Shown here one piece after another: positions 6,768 through 15,201 of a stretch of DNA of 29,303 nucleotides. The position numbers were made by a program, and so were the translations under genes. Location: the NCBI GenBank assembly GCA_964586865.1, contig CAZPJM010000028.1, positions 1-29,303 of the forward strand, read 5' to 3'. Source of the stretch: REDI01 sp964586865 (GTDB lineage Bacteria > Myxococcota_A > UBA796 > GCA-2862545). The notes under the pieces were generated by a model. That model was not told the DNA's origin and ran no database searches. It saw only the letters and a list, made by a program, of their open reading frames with translations. Every line of letters begins with the position of its first letter. The stretch's first letter is position 1.

Positions 6768-7391
6768 GTGGCGACGACGTGGTCCAAGCCGGCGGGGCGA
6801 CCGGTCTTCCCACCCCACCGGGATCCTTCCGGTCCCTGCCTCCTCGCGGCGGTGCTGGCGTCCGAGCCATGGCGGCGCGCGCGGCCGTGGCCCGAGGGCT
6901 TCGAGGGCGGGATCGCCCACCGGCTGGACGTGCCGACCTCGGGCGCCGTGTGGCTGGCCGACGACCCGGACGAGCTGGCCCGCATCCGCGCGCTCTTCGC
7001 CGGGGGCCGCCTGCGCAAGACCTACCGCTTCATCGCCCGCAAGGACGTGCCCTGGGATCATCACACGGTCACGGCCGAGGTGGCCCATCACCGCCGGCGC
7101 AAGGGCCGCATGGTGGTCCGACGGGGCAGCGACACCCCCCACCGCGGGCGGTGGTACCCGGCACGGACCGAGCTGACCCGGCTCCACGGCCACCTCTGGC
7201 AAGCCGTCATCACCACGGGCGTCATGCACCAGATCCGGGTGCACGCGGGCTTCGTGGGCCTGGCCCTGGCCGGCGACCGCCACTACGGCGGCGGCCCGCC
7301 CTTGGACGAAGGGGTGCCCTTCCGCCTGCACCACGTGGGCCTGGTGGGGCCCGGCGGGCAGCGCACCGACCCGATTCCCCTGCCCGACTAG
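6768..7391 (+). CDS. RluA-family pseudouridine synthase, minimal form
   Basis: This 207-residue enzyme is predicted to isomerise uridine to pseudouridine in rRNA or tRNA. The catalytic motif HRLDVPTSG (51-59) carries the nucleophilic aspartate D54. Other family landmarks are SKPAGRPVFPPH near the N-terminus, KTYRFIA (84-90), and HQIRVHAGFVGLALAGDRHYGG near the C-terminus. There is no S4 RNA-binding domain, and the protein is shorter than RluA, RluC or RluD, so the precise RNA site cannot be assigned. The GTG start at 6768 is chosen because GGGGAGG precedes it by seven bases and the KPAG motif starts within ten residues. The frame is open far upstream, but that is the antisense of the neighbouring genes. 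An ATG at 6723 lacks a comparable site. Confidence 0.85.
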   Translation: MATTWSKPAGRPVFPPHRDPSGPCLLAAVLASEPWRRARPWPEGFEGGIAHRLDVPTSGAVWLADDPDELARIRALFAGGRLRKTYRFIARKDVPWDHHTVTAEVAHHRRRKGRMVVRRGSDTPHRGRWYPARTELTRLHGHLWQAVITTGVMHQIRVHAGFVGLALAGDRHYGGGPPLDEGVPFRLHHVGLVGPGGQRTDPIPLPD

Positions 7392-7482
7392 GCCCGGCTC
7401 CCGGAGGAGCCCGCCGACGCCACCGGCCGCCTCGGATGAACCCCGGGTCACCCGCGGCGGCGGCCGCCCTGGTGTCGAGGCC

Positions 7483-7911
7483 TCAGCGGTCCTTCTTGAG
7501 GTCCCGGAGCGCCTGGAGGACGGCCGAGGGCCCACCGGACGGGGCGGGGCGGTCATCGCCCTCGGGATCGTCGCCGCGCACCTTGCGCACCATCGAGGTG
7601 CTGTGCTGCCGCGGGGGATGCTGCTCGGCACGGCGGGCCTGGTAGGCGTCCTGGAAGCGCTGCTCCTTCATGGGATCGCGCGCCGAGGTGGTCCGCCAGG
7701 TGTCCTCGCCGCCCCCGTGCCCCGCGACCAGATCGTCGATGTGCGCCTCGGGGGCATCCACCTCTTCCAGGTGGGCCGCCACCCCGAACAGGCTCTTCAC
7801 GTCGAGCTGGGCCCCGCACGAGGGGCACGACGCCACGCCCCCCCGGCTCTCGATGCTCTCGGGATCGAACTGGGCCCCGCAGGACGGGCACCGGACATGG
7901 TCGAAGTACAT
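7483..7911 (-). CDS. Zinc-ribbon protein of unknown function
   Basis: This 142-residue protein begins with a four-cysteine zinc ribbon: CPSC at residues 8-11 and again at 29-32, each followed by GAQ (CPSCGAQFD and CPSCGAQLD). The rest is charged and probably disordered, with a helical segment around residues 80-95 (KEQRFQDAYQARRAEQH) and a basic C-terminal helix (LQALRDLKKDR). GGAG five bases before the ATG supports the start. Proteins of this kind with one N-terminal ribbon and a disordered tail are common in myxobacterial relatives and largely uncharacterised. A TACGCT hexamer at 7932-7937 (minus strand) could be the -10 box. It lies 50 bp downstream of exonuclease III on the same strand. 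Confidence 0.75.
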   Translation of the reverse strand: MYFDHVRCPSCGAQFDPESIESRGGVASCPSCGAQLDVKSLFGVAAHLEEVDAPEAHIDDLVAGHGGGEDTWRTTSARDPMKEQRFQDAYQARRAEQHPPRQHSTSMVRKVRGDDPEGDDRPAPSGGPSAVLQALRDLKKDR

Positions 7912-7961
7912 GGGCGCTCCGGGAGGCCCACAGCGTAGCAGCCCGACGCGCGCCGCGGGTC

Positions 7962-8735
7962 TCAGTCCGCGAGCACCGCGGTGACGGGCGCATGATCACT
8001 CACCGTGATCCCGGCCTCCCGATCCACCCCCACCCGGGAGGCGCGGGCGGCGGCGGCCGGGTTGGCCAGCAGGTAGTCGATCCGCCAGCCCCGATCCTCG
8101 GCCCGGGCCTTCCCCCGCACGCTCCACCAGGTGTAGGGCCCCTTGCCGGGGCCCTCCTGCCGACGGAGCAGGTCGGTCCAGCCCTGGTCCAGCAGCGCCC
8201 CGAACCAGGCCCGCTCGTGGGGGAGGAAGCCCGAGTTGCGCTTGTTCCCGCCCGGGTTCCAGATGTCGTCCTCGGTGTGGGCAATGTTCAGGTCCCCGGC
8301 CAGCACCACCGGCTCGTCCAGGGCACACAGCTCGGCCGCGAAGGGGGCGAACCGCGCCATCCAGGCCTCCTTGGCCGCCTGGCGCGCCGCGCCGCTGCTC
8401 CCCGAGGGCAGGTACACGTTGACGTAGCGAATCCCTCGATGTCGGACCTGGAGCACCCGCCCCTCGGGGTCGGCCTCCCCGGGCAGGCCGCGTCCGAGCA
8501 CCTGGTGGGGCCCCCGGGTCCAGGTGGCGACGCCGCTGTAGCCCTTCTTCTCGGCCGGGTGCCAGCTCACCTCCCACCCCTCCGGGGTCCGCCACGCCGA
8601 GGGGAGCTGCTCGGGCAGGGCGCGGACCTCCTGGAGGAGCACCACATCGGGGGCATGAGCCGCGAGGGTGCCCGCGAAGCCCTTGCGCAGCGCGGCGCGC
8701 AGACCGTTGACGTTCCAGGTGAGGACGGTGGGCAC
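7962..8735 (-). CDS. xth: Exodeoxyribonuclease III / AP endonuclease
   Basis: This 257-residue DNA-repair nuclease of the exonuclease III (ExoA/APE1-like) family would cut 5' to abasic sites and degrade one strand 3' to 5'. The Mg and catalytic residues are all recognisable: N8 in LTWNVNGLRA, E36 in LLQEVR, Y109 in NVYLPSG, D148 and N150 in AGDLNIAH, and D247-H248 in VSDHAPV. NKRNSGF (164-170) and WRIDYLLAN are also typical. The GTG start at 8735 has GGAGG four bases upstream; the open frame beyond it is antisense to the next gene. Together with the glycosylase at 21434-22321 it suggests a base-excision repair capacity, though the two genes are far apart. Confidence 0.93.
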   Translation of the reverse strand: MPTVLTWNVNGLRAALRKGFAGTLAAHAPDVVLLQEVRALPEQLPSAWRTPEGWEVSWHPAEKKGYSGVATWTRGPHQVLGRGLPGEADPEGRVLQVRHRGIRYVNVYLPSGSSGAARQAAKEAWMARFAPFAAELCALDEPVVLAGDLNIAHTEDDIWNPGGNKRNSGFLPHERAWFGALLDQGWTDLLRRQEGPGKGPYTWWSVRGKARAEDRGWRIDYLLANPAAAARASRVGVDREAGITVSDHAPVTAVLAD

Positions 8736-8831
8736 GGAACCTCCGGCCGGTCGGCGTAACGCATCGGCCCGCGGGTGGACGGGGGACTGCCCACCCGGCC
8801 CACTGGCCGTTATGCGGCGACGGGAGGCCCG

Positions 8832-10172
8832 ATGCGCGCTCCGAATCCACGGATCCTTGCAGGCGGACTGGTCGGACTCGTGCTGGCGGTCGTGCTGGGG
8901 CTCGTCTCGCTCCCCCGGATCACCGCCGGGCCAGACCGGGTCGAGGCCGTGCGCATGGAGGGCCTCGCCCGGCGCCAGGTCCGCACCTACGGAACCGGCG
9001 ATGTGGCCCAGCAGGTGGTCGCTCCCCCACCCGTCCCCCAGGTGGTGCCCCGCCCCCTCACCGAGGGAGAGGCCTCGATGCGCGACATGGTCGAGACGCG
9101 GGCCGACTGGGTCGGCGGGGCGGTGGTGGTCTGCCAGCTCCCGGGCATGGAGGGCGCCTCCGGCCAGGCCCAGGTCGACGGGGCGCGCGGCTTCACCCTC
9201 GATGGGCCGGTCGACGTGACCAGCCGCATGTTCACCATGGTTCACGACGGGCGGGTGGAGCTGGTGGTCAAGGAGCCCGTGGGCGAGGTGACCGTCCACG
9301 TGAGCCTCTCCGAGGGACTGGTCCCCAGCGGGCAGCCCGCACCCGGGGAGGCCGCGGACAGCCCGGCGCCCCCCAGCCTGGGACGGGCCTACCGGGTCCG
9401 GTGGAGCAGCGCCGCCGAGGGCACCACGGTGGGGTGCGACGGCGCCTGGGAGGTCCCGTCGGCCTTGCTGGCGGTGAGCTTCCGGACCGCCTCGGGCCGC
9501 CTGCTGGTCCCCGACGAGGACGGCCTGGTGCGATGGCCCGGCCCGGCCATCCTGCAGGGCTGCGGCCACCTGGTGCCGCTGTTCGATTCGCAGCAGATCG
9601 TGTCTCTCGACGTGGAGGCGCGCCCGTGCCGCCTGCGGGTCCAGCTCCGCAACCCCGACCAGCCCCTGGCGCTGGCCTATGGCGAGCCGGCGACGGTCCA
9701 TCCGGTCCCCGGGACCACCACCGAGGTCCTCCTGGACCTGCCCCCCGTGCCCCCCGTCTACGCGCCGCCCGACCTGGTCGAGCTGACCGCCGCCGCGGAC
9801 ATCGCCGCCTCCTACGGCTACAACGTGGCCGCCGACGCCCTGGACGACCTGATCGGGCTCGTCCTCGACGGGGAGTGGGATCCCGACCTGGCCGAGCAGA
9901 TGGCCCGGACCCTCGCCGAAGAGGCGGCCCGGCAGTCCGCCGGGGAGGGAGGTCAGGAGCTGCAGGATGCAGGGACCCTCGGGGGGCTCGACGACCTGGA
10001 GGCCGGGGTCGACTCGGAGGACGTGGAGGAGCTGGACGCCTGGATGACCGCCGACCCGGAGCTCGTCGAGGCCTTCGCCGACGACGTGGAGGCCGGGGCC
10101 GATCTCTCGACCTTTCCCCCCGAGACCCGCGCCGCCATCGAGGCCGAGCTGGAACGGCGCGAGGGTGGGTGA
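8832..10172 (+). CDS. Membrane-anchored protein of unknown function
   Basis: This 446-residue protein has one N-terminal hydrophobic helix (about 9-28) after a short basic segment, so it is predicted to be anchored in the inner membrane with most of its mass outside, or to be secreted. Residues 40-310 are beta-rich and contain four cysteines (in VVVCQLPG, TVGCDGAW, LQGCGHLV and RPCRLRV), possibly two small Ig-like or carboxypeptidase-regulatory-like domains. Residues 325-446 are helical and very acidic, with repeated Asp/Glu runs. GGGAGG four bases before the ATG at 8832 fixes the start. The MYXO-CTERM amidase starts 45 bp downstream on the same strand, so they may be co-transcribed. I do not recognise the family. 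Confidence 0.7.
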   Translation: MRAPNPRILAGGLVGLVLAVVLGLVSLPRITAGPDRVEAVRMEGLARRQVRTYGTGDVAQQVVAPPPVPQVVPRPLTEGEASMRDMVETRADWVGGAVVVCQLPGMEGASGQAQVDGARGFTLDGPVDVTSRMFTMVHDGRVELVVKEPVGEVTVHVSLSEGLVPSGQPAPGEAADSPAPPSLGRAYRVRWSSAAEGTTVGCDGAWEVPSALLAVSFRTASGRLLVPDEDGLVRWPGPAILQGCGHLVPLFDSQQIVSLDVEARPCRLRVQLRNPDQPLALAYGEPATVHPVPGTTTEVLLDLPPVPPVYAPPDLVELTAAADIAASYGYNVAADALDDLIGLVLDGEWDPDLAEQMARTLAEEAARQSAGEGGQELQDAGTLGGLDDLEAGVDSEDVEELDAWMTADPELVEAFADDVEAGADLSTFPPETRAAIEAELERREGG

Positions 10173-10217
10173 CGGGTCGGGGTCAGGCGGCCGGGATTTC
10201 CGGTCCGACCCCTGGAC

Positions 10218-13160
10218 ATGGACCGAAGCCGGGTTACTCGCGGCCGGGCTCCGTACCCTGTTCTGACGGGCCCGTCAGCGTTCTGCGCCCACGACACATG
10301 CCCCGGGTGTCTCGTGCTCCTCGCCCTGCTCCCCCTCCTCGCCCCCCTGGCCTCGGCCGACCCCGGCCCCGGCCTGGTCCCGCTGGACCGCGGCGGTGCC
10401 CCCACCGCGCCCGACCCGGTGGTGGACCCCCACGTCTCGGTCCACGCCACCCTCGTGACCGGTCCGGGCAGCCTGGTGGGGCCCGAGGTCGAGCTGCCCC
10501 CCACCCCGGTGGACGCCGACGGCGGGTGGCGCCCCGTCCTGCCCCTGGACGGCGCGGATCTGGAGCCCCACGAGATCCACGACCTCATCGAGCAGGTCAC
10601 CTTCCACGCGCCCCCGGCCGCCACGCTGGTGGATCCCCACGTGCGCGGACCTCTCGGCCCCGTCCGCCTCGAGGATCTGCTCCCCGAGCCCATCCCCATG
10701 CCCGACGACCCGGGCGCGAGCCCGTCCACGCTCCCGGGCGGGCCTCCGCCGCTGCTCCCGGCCGACTTCCCGGGCCGGAGCGACGGCGCCCTCACCGGGC
10801 GGGCCGTCTACCTCTCCCAGTGCCACGGCTTCATCTGGTACGAGACCATCGACCGCTTCAGCACCCAGCGGCCCAACCTGTTCGACACGGTCGAGGACTT
10901 CCACAACCCGGAGGCCCTCAACCAGTTCCTCACCGCCTACCTCGAGAACGCCGGCGCCGCCGTGTTCACCGTCAAGGAGCGGGACCACAACCCCCTCGAG
11001 GTCATCGTCGACGACGGGGATCCCGGGACCGCCGAAACGGGTGACGGTTTCGCCGATGGCAAGCCCGGGTGGGGCACGCGACCGTCCTGGAGCTACGGCG
11101 ACAACCCGTTCCGCTCGGGGACCACCCGCACCATGCCCGCCGATGGCGGCGCCACCTACACCTGGACCGTCGACGTCCCCCGCGACGACCACTACGCGGT
11201 CTACGTCTCCTGGGACAGCGACCCGGGCCACGCCACCGACGCCCACTACCGGATCACCCACCCCGGTGGCGTCATCGACCGCACCTTCGACCAGACCGTC
11301 CACGGCTCCACGTGGCAGTACGTGGAGCACCTGTGGCTCACCGAGGGCGAGAGCCTCACGGTGGAGCTCATCGGCGACAGTCGCACCTCCGGGCGGCGGC
11401 TGTCCATCGATGCGGTCCGCATCGGCGGCGGCATGGGCCGCATCGAGCGGTACGACACCCTCACCGGCCGCCTCCGCTGGGAGGAGGGCGCGGTGCTCGC
11501 CACCCAGCTCAACGGGGCGCCCTCCTGGGTCTACGACCCCTACGGCGACGGTCGCAACGGCTCCGACCCGCCCGCCCGCTCCCGGTGGGCCGCCTGGGAG
11601 CACCCCACCGGCGAGGACGCGGTCTACGTCTCGTGGCACAGCAATGCCACCGCCAACGGCACCGCCCGCGGCACGGTCACCTACATCTACGAGGGCCGCG
11701 CCGGCGCTGCCGTGGCCGGCTCCGAGTCCCTCGCCTGGGCCGTCCAGGAAGAGATGGTCGACAGCTTCCAGGCCCTGTGGGAGCCCGGCTGGCAGGACCG
11801 GGGGGTCAAGCGGGCCCCCTTCGCCGAGGTCAACCCCAGCCACAACGACGAGATGCCCTCGGCCCTCATCGAGCTCGCCTTCCACGACAACAGCGTGGAC
11901 GTCGAGTACCTGAAGCACCCGCGCTTCCGGCGGGACGCGGCCCGGGCCATCTACCGCGGCCTGGTGCGCTGGTTCGCCGAGCGGGATCGTCGCACCCCCC
12001 ACTACCTGCCCGAGCCCCCCGAGGGCCTGTCCCTCCTCCAGGGCGACGACGGCCTCCGCCTGTCCTGGACCGTCGGGCCGGTGGGCGCCCCCTTCGGCGA
12101 TGCGCCCGACAGCTACATCGTCCAGACCTCCCCCGACGGCCGGGCCTGGGATTCGGGCGTCGCGGTGGACGGCACCACCACCACCCTCGACGTGGAGCCC
12201 GGCGCCGCCATCTACGTGCGGGTGGTCGCCGTCAACGAGGGCGGCCTCTCCTTCCCGAGCGAGGTGGTCGGCGCCCGCCGCACCCTCGACGACCGCGTCC
12301 CCGTCCTGGTGGTCGACGCCTTCGACCGCTTCGAGACCGGCCAGCTCGAGTGGACCGACGTGCCCTGGACCGTGGGCGAGGTCCGCCGCCTGTACCCGGG
12401 CCGGGTGAACCCCCACGACATCGTCGTCGCCCACGGCCGCGCCATCGACGCCGCCGGCTGGCCCTTCGACGCCATCAGCGACGAGCGCCTCCCCGACGTG
12501 GACCTCTCCCGCTACGACGTGATCGTCTGGGCCACCGGCGAGGAGTCCACCCTCGACGAGACCTTCGACGAGGCCCAGCAGCAGCGCCTCCGGGCCTACT
12601 GGGAGGCCGGCGGCGCCCTGTGGGTGAGCGGCGCCGAGATCCTGTGGGACCTGGACCACCGGGGCAGCGCCACCGATCGGGCCTTCGCCACCGAGGTCCT
12701 GGGCGCCACCATGGCCTCGGACGACGCCGACACCACCCTCGCCACCGGGGTGGGCCTGCTGGACGGACTGGACCTGTCCTTCCCGCCCGGCGGCGCCCCG
12801 TACGCGGTCGAGTGGCCCGACGTGCTGGACTCGGACCGCGAGGTCATCGCCACCTACCCGGGCGGGCGGACCGCCGGGGTGCTGGGCGATCGGGTGGCGC
12901 TCCTCGGTCTGCCCTTCGAGGCCATCGCCGATCCCACCGCCCGCGAGGCGGCCGCCCTCGCCCTCCTCGAGGCGCTGGTCCCCGACTACACCCCGCCCTC
13001 CGAGCCGCCCGACGACCCCACCGACACCGATGCCCCCGCCGATCCGCCCGACCGGGTCCGCATCGCCCGGTCCGGGTGCGGCTGCGCCAGCGCGGGCGGC
13101 CTCACCCCGTGGCTGGGGGCGCTGGGCCTGCTCGCCCTCCTCCGCCGCCGGCGCCGCTGA
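10218..13160 (+). CDS. MYXO-CTERM N-acetylmuramoyl-L-alanine amidase with inserted golvesin-like domain
   Basis: This 980-residue exported protein is predicted to cleave the amide bond between peptidoglycan glycan and stem peptide. The Amidase_3 fold is in two pieces. The first (about 193-260) carries the zinc ligand H203 in SQCHG and probably E232. The second (about 406-590) carries H474 in SWHSNA and the catalytic E552 in ALIELAFHDN. Between them, residues 262-405 form a golvesin C-terminal-like beta domain (VIVDDGDPG to SIDAVRIGG). Then come a fibronectin-III-like domain (about 600-690) and a ThuA/glutamine-amidotransferase-like alpha/beta domain (about 694-923). The C-terminus is GCGC (953-956), a short helix and RRRRR: the MYXO-CTERM tripartite signal. 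The signal-peptide core is CLVLLALLPLLAPLASA. The ATG start is uncertain because the peptide would be unusually long and no ribosome-binding site is evident. Confidence 0.85.
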   Translation: MDRSRVTRGRAPYPVLTGPSAFCAHDTCPGCLVLLALLPLLAPLASADPGPGLVPLDRGGAPTAPDPVVDPHVSVHATLVTGPGSLVGPEVELPPTPVDADGGWRPVLPLDGADLEPHEIHDLIEQVTFHAPPAATLVDPHVRGPLGPVRLEDLLPEPIPMPDDPGASPSTLPGGPPPLLPADFPGRSDGALTGRAVYLSQCHGFIWYETIDRFSTQRPNLFDTVEDFHNPEALNQFLTAYLENAGAAVFTVKERDHNPLEVIVDDGDPGTAETGDGFADGKPGWGTRPSWSYGDNPFRSGTTRTMPADGGATYTWTVDVPRDDHYAVYVSWDSDPGHATDAHYRITHPGGVIDRTFDQTVHGSTWQYVEHLWLTEGESLTVELIGDSRTSGRRLSIDAVRIGGGMGRIERYDTLTGRLRWEEGAVLATQLNGAPSWVYDPYGDGRNGSDPPARSRWAAWEHPTGEDAVYVSWHSNATANGTARGTVTYIYEGRAGAAVAGSESLAWAVQEEMVDSFQALWEPGWQDRGVKRAPFAEVNPSHNDEMPSALIELAFHDNSVDVEYLKHPRFRRDAARAIYRGLVRWFAERDRRTPHYLPEPPEGLSLLQGDDGLRLSWTVGPVGAPFGDAPDSYIVQTSPDGRAWDSGVAVDGTTTTLDVEPGAAIYVRVVAVNEGGLSFPSEVVGARRTLDDRVPVLVVDAFDRFETGQLEWTDVPWTVGEVRRLYPGRVNPHDIVVAHGRAIDAAGWPFDAISDERLPDVDLSRYDVIVWATGEESTLDETFDEAQQQRLRAYWEAGGALWVSGAEILWDLDHRGSATDRAFATEVLGATMASDDADTTLATGVGLLDGLDLSFPPGGAPYAVEWPDVLDSDREVIATYPGGRTAGVLGDRVALLGLPFEAIADPTAREAAALALLEALVPDYTPPSEPPDDPTDTDAPADPPDRVRIARSGCGCASAGGLTPWLGALGLLALLRRRRR

Positions 13161-13169
13161 AGGACCGCT

Positions 13170-13183
13170 CACGGCGCGCCGTG
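13170..13183. terminator. Palindrome after the amidase gene, possible terminator
   Basis: The perfect palindrome cacggcgcgccgtg lies nine bases after the amidase stop codon and upstream of the next gene's ribosome-binding site. It has no T-run. A CATAGT hexamer follows at 13185-13190 and might instead be a -10 box for the paralogue pair. Confidence 0.3.
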
Positions 13184-13211
13184 GCATAGTGCGGCCGTGG
13201 CCGGAGGCGAT

Positions 13212-13604
13212 GTGGCGACCTGGGAGGCGGTACGGGAGCAGGTCCGGGCGCGCTACCCCCTCGACGTGGACGAGCCCGACGAGTTCGCCATCACCCTCAC
13301 CCGCGAGGATGGGCACGGCGAGCGGGCCCAGCGCGTGATGGTGAGCCGCTACACCGCCTTCGGGGTCGACATGGTCGAGTTCCGCAGCGCCTTCGGCGAG
13401 CTGGGCGAGTACGACGCCGAGGGGCTCCTGGTCGAGAGCCTGCGTCTGCCGGTCGGAGCCATCGCGCTGCACGGCCGCTACCTGGTGGTGGTCCAGAAGG
13501 ACTGCCTCGACGACCTCTCCGAGGAGGCGGTGGTGCGGATGCTCACGCGCGTTAGCCTCCTGGCCGACGTCCTGGAGGGACGCGGCGGCGGTGACCGGTT
13601 CTGA
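13212..13604 (+). CDS. Tandem paralogue A, possible YbjN/type III chaperone-like fold
   Basis: This 130-residue soluble protein has no signal peptide or membrane segment. It is a paralogue of the next gene. Both start with MxxW, share an S/R-x-Y-x-AFG-x-x-M-V/I-EF-x-S core (SRYTAFGVDMVEFRSAF here), a LPVGAIALHGRYLVV strand pair, and a C-terminal helix with VSLLADVLE. The alternating short strands and flanking helices resemble YbjN and CesT-type secretion chaperones, but this is a fold guess only. The start is set at GTG 13212 because GGAGG precedes it by four bases and the paralogue aligns from exactly this residue; a GTG at 13197 would add five residues. It lies 23 bp before its paralogue, so the two are probably co-transcribed and might form a heterodimer. 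Confidence 0.75.
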   Translation: MATWEAVREQVRARYPLDVDEPDEFAITLTREDGHGERAQRVMVSRYTAFGVDMVEFRSAFGELGEYDAEGLLVESLRLPVGAIALHGRYLVVVQKDCLDDLSEEAVVRMLTRVSLLADVLEGRGGGDRF

Positions 13605-13627
13605 CACCCTCGAACAGAGAGCCTCCC

Positions 13628-14014
13628 ATGTTGAGCTGGACGCAGCTGCAGGAGTACACCCGCAAAAAGTACACCCTCGAGGATGATCAGCCCTCGATGA
13701 TGTCGATGGTGTGGGTGTACGAGGACGGGCGCAAGCAGAAGGTGGTCATCCGCAAGTACGAGGCCTTCGGCCGCGAGATGATCGAGTTCAAGAGCCCGTT
13801 CGCCCGCGCGGAAGAGGTGGAGCCCCTGGCCATGCTCCGCAAGAACAGCGAGCTGCCGCTGGCCACCATCGCCCTGTCGGGCGACGTCTTCCTGGCCGTC
13901 TACAACATGCTCCTCGAGCACCTCCACCTGGACGACTTCGACCTGGTGGTCTCCCGGGTGGCGGCGGTCGCAGACACCCTCGAAGAGACCTACGTCCGCC
14001 GCGACGACTTCTGA
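13628..14014 (+). CDS. Tandem paralogue B, possible YbjN/type III chaperone-like fold
   Basis: This 128-residue protein is homologous along its whole length to the preceding product. Matching landmarks are MLSWTQLQEYTRKKY at the start, IRKYEAFGREMIEFKSPF in the centre, LPLATIALSGDVFLAVYN, and VSRVAAVADTLEE near the end. It is richer in lysine and methionine than its neighbour (for example MMSMVWVYEDGRKQK). Its DNA is also slightly less GC-rich at the 5' end, so it may be the more ancestral or more highly expressed copy; that is inference. GAGAG lies about seven bases before the ATG. No enzyme motif is visible. A protein-binding or chaperone-like role is the most economical guess, and the partner is unknown. 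Confidence 0.8.
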   Translation: MLSWTQLQEYTRKKYTLEDDQPSMMSMVWVYEDGRKQKVVIRKYEAFGREMIEFKSPFARAEEVEPLAMLRKNSELPLATIALSGDVFLAVYNMLLEHLHLDDFDLVVSRVAAVADTLEETYVRRDDF

Positions 14015-14202
14015 AGGTCTCGGCGCAGCCGCCCTGCTCGGTGGCCCTCGCCCGGGGTTCGCGGACGTGGCCATCGCTCGGCGCTGAAGCCCATCCTCCC
14101 GCAGGGCTCTCCGCGGTGCGTTACGCCCCCCCCTTCCATGACGACGGACTCCGGGCCCCGTCGCGGTGACGTCGGCCCGGGGTCCCCACCCCCGGAGCCA
14201 AC
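14015..14202. other. 188-bp leader before glutamine synthetase
   Basis: This intergenic stretch should hold the glutamine synthetase promoter. A GCGTTACGCC block at about 14117-14126 resembles -10-like sequences seen before other genes here, but I find no confident -35, no sigma-54 (GG-N10-GC) match of quality and no riboswitch. Confidence 0.4.
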
Positions 14203-15201
14203 ATGCCCATCCAGGCCGAGTACATCTGGGTCGACGGCGCGGAACCCACCCACACCCTCCGCTCCAAGACCAAGATCCTGCCCGACGACTACGACACCCT
14301 GCCCGAGTGGGGCTTCGACGGGTCGAGCACCAACCAGGCGGATGGCGACGCCTCGGACTGCCTCCTGCGCCCGGTCTTCGACTGCCCCGACCCCATTCGC
14401 GGCGGCAAGGCCCGCCTGGTGGTGTGCGAGGTCTTCGACGCCGAGGGCAACCCCCACCGGACCAACACCCGCGCCCCCCTGCGCGAGGTGGCCGAGCGGC
14501 ACGCCGACCAGGAGCCCCTGTTCGGCATCGAGCAGGAGTACACCATGTTCGCCGACGGGCGCCCCCTCGGCTGGCCCGAGCGTGGCTACCCGGCGCCCCA
14601 GGGCCCGTTCTACTGCGGCGTCGGCGCCGACGAGGTCTTCGGCCGCGACATCGTCGAGCAGCACATGCGGGCCTGCCTGGCCGCCGGCCTCTCCCTGTCC
14701 GGCGTCAACGCCGAGGTCATGCCCGGCCAGTGGGAGTTCCAGGTCGGCCCTATCGGTCCCATGGCGGTGGGCGATCAGCTCCTCGTGGCCCGCTGGCTGC
14801 TGTACCGGATCGGCGAGGACTACGACGTGTCGATGACCCTCGACCCCAAGCCCGTGAAGGGCGACTGGAACGGGGCGGGCGCCCACACCAACTTCTCCAC
14901 GAAGGCCATGCGGGAGGAGGGCGGGATGGACCACATCCTCGCCGCCATGCCCAGGCTCGAGGCCCGCGCCCAGCAACACATCGAGCACTACGGGCACGGC
15001 ATCGAGAACCGGCTCACCGGCCGGCACGAGACCTGCTCCTACAAGCAGTTCAAGTGGGGGATCGGCGACCGGACGGCCTCGATCCGCATCCCGCTCCAGT
15101 GCCACAAGGACGGCCGTGGCTACCTGGAGGATCGCCGGCCCAACGCCAACATCGATCCCTACGTGGTGGCGCGCCTCCTCATCGAGACCATCTGCGACTG
15201 A
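14203..15201 (+). CDS. glnII: Glutamine synthetase, class II (eukaryote-like)
   Basis: This 332-residue cytosolic enzyme condenses glutamate and ammonia to glutamine with ATP. It is far shorter than the roughly 470-residue class I enzyme and matches class II (GSII). The substrate-loop signature GFDGSSTNQADGDASDCLLRP starts at residue 38, the metal-binding glutamates are in FGIEQEYTMF and VNAEVMPGQWEFQ, GAGAHTNFST is the ammonium/ATP region, and ENRLTGRHET is the catalytic flap region. The class I adenylylation tyrosine motif is absent, as expected, so control is probably transcriptional or by feedback. GGAG five bases before the ATG marks the start. No PII protein or NtrC gene is adjacent. 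A GC-rich hairpin follows the stop codon. Confidence 0.93.
   Translation: MPIQAEYIWVDGAEPTHTLRSKTKILPDDYDTLPEWGFDGSSTNQADGDASDCLLRPVFDCPDPIRGGKARLVVCEVFDAEGNPHRTNTRAPLREVAERHADQEPLFGIEQEYTMFADGRPLGWPERGYPAPQGPFYCGVGADEVFGRDIVEQHMRACLAAGLSLSGVNAEVMPGQWEFQVGPIGPMAVGDQLLVARWLLYRIGEDYDVSMTLDPKPVKGDWNGAGAHTNFSTKAMREEGGMDHILAAMPRLEARAQQHIEHYGHGIENRLTGRHETCSYKQFKWGIGDRTASIRIPLQCHKDGRGYLEDRRPNANIDPYVVARLLIETICD

Noticed and set aside
10275..13607. Open reading frame of 1110 codons on the minus strand, opposite the amidase and paralogue A
   Set aside because: It is the antisense shadow of strongly codon-biased GC-rich genes; its product is low-complexity Gly/Val/His/Asp sequence without domains, whereas the plus strand encodes recognisable folds.
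14015..14202. Sigma-54 promoter for glutamine synthetase (TGGC followed by GGGG near 14040)
   Set aside because: The spacing and the GC half of the consensus do not match well, so it is not called.
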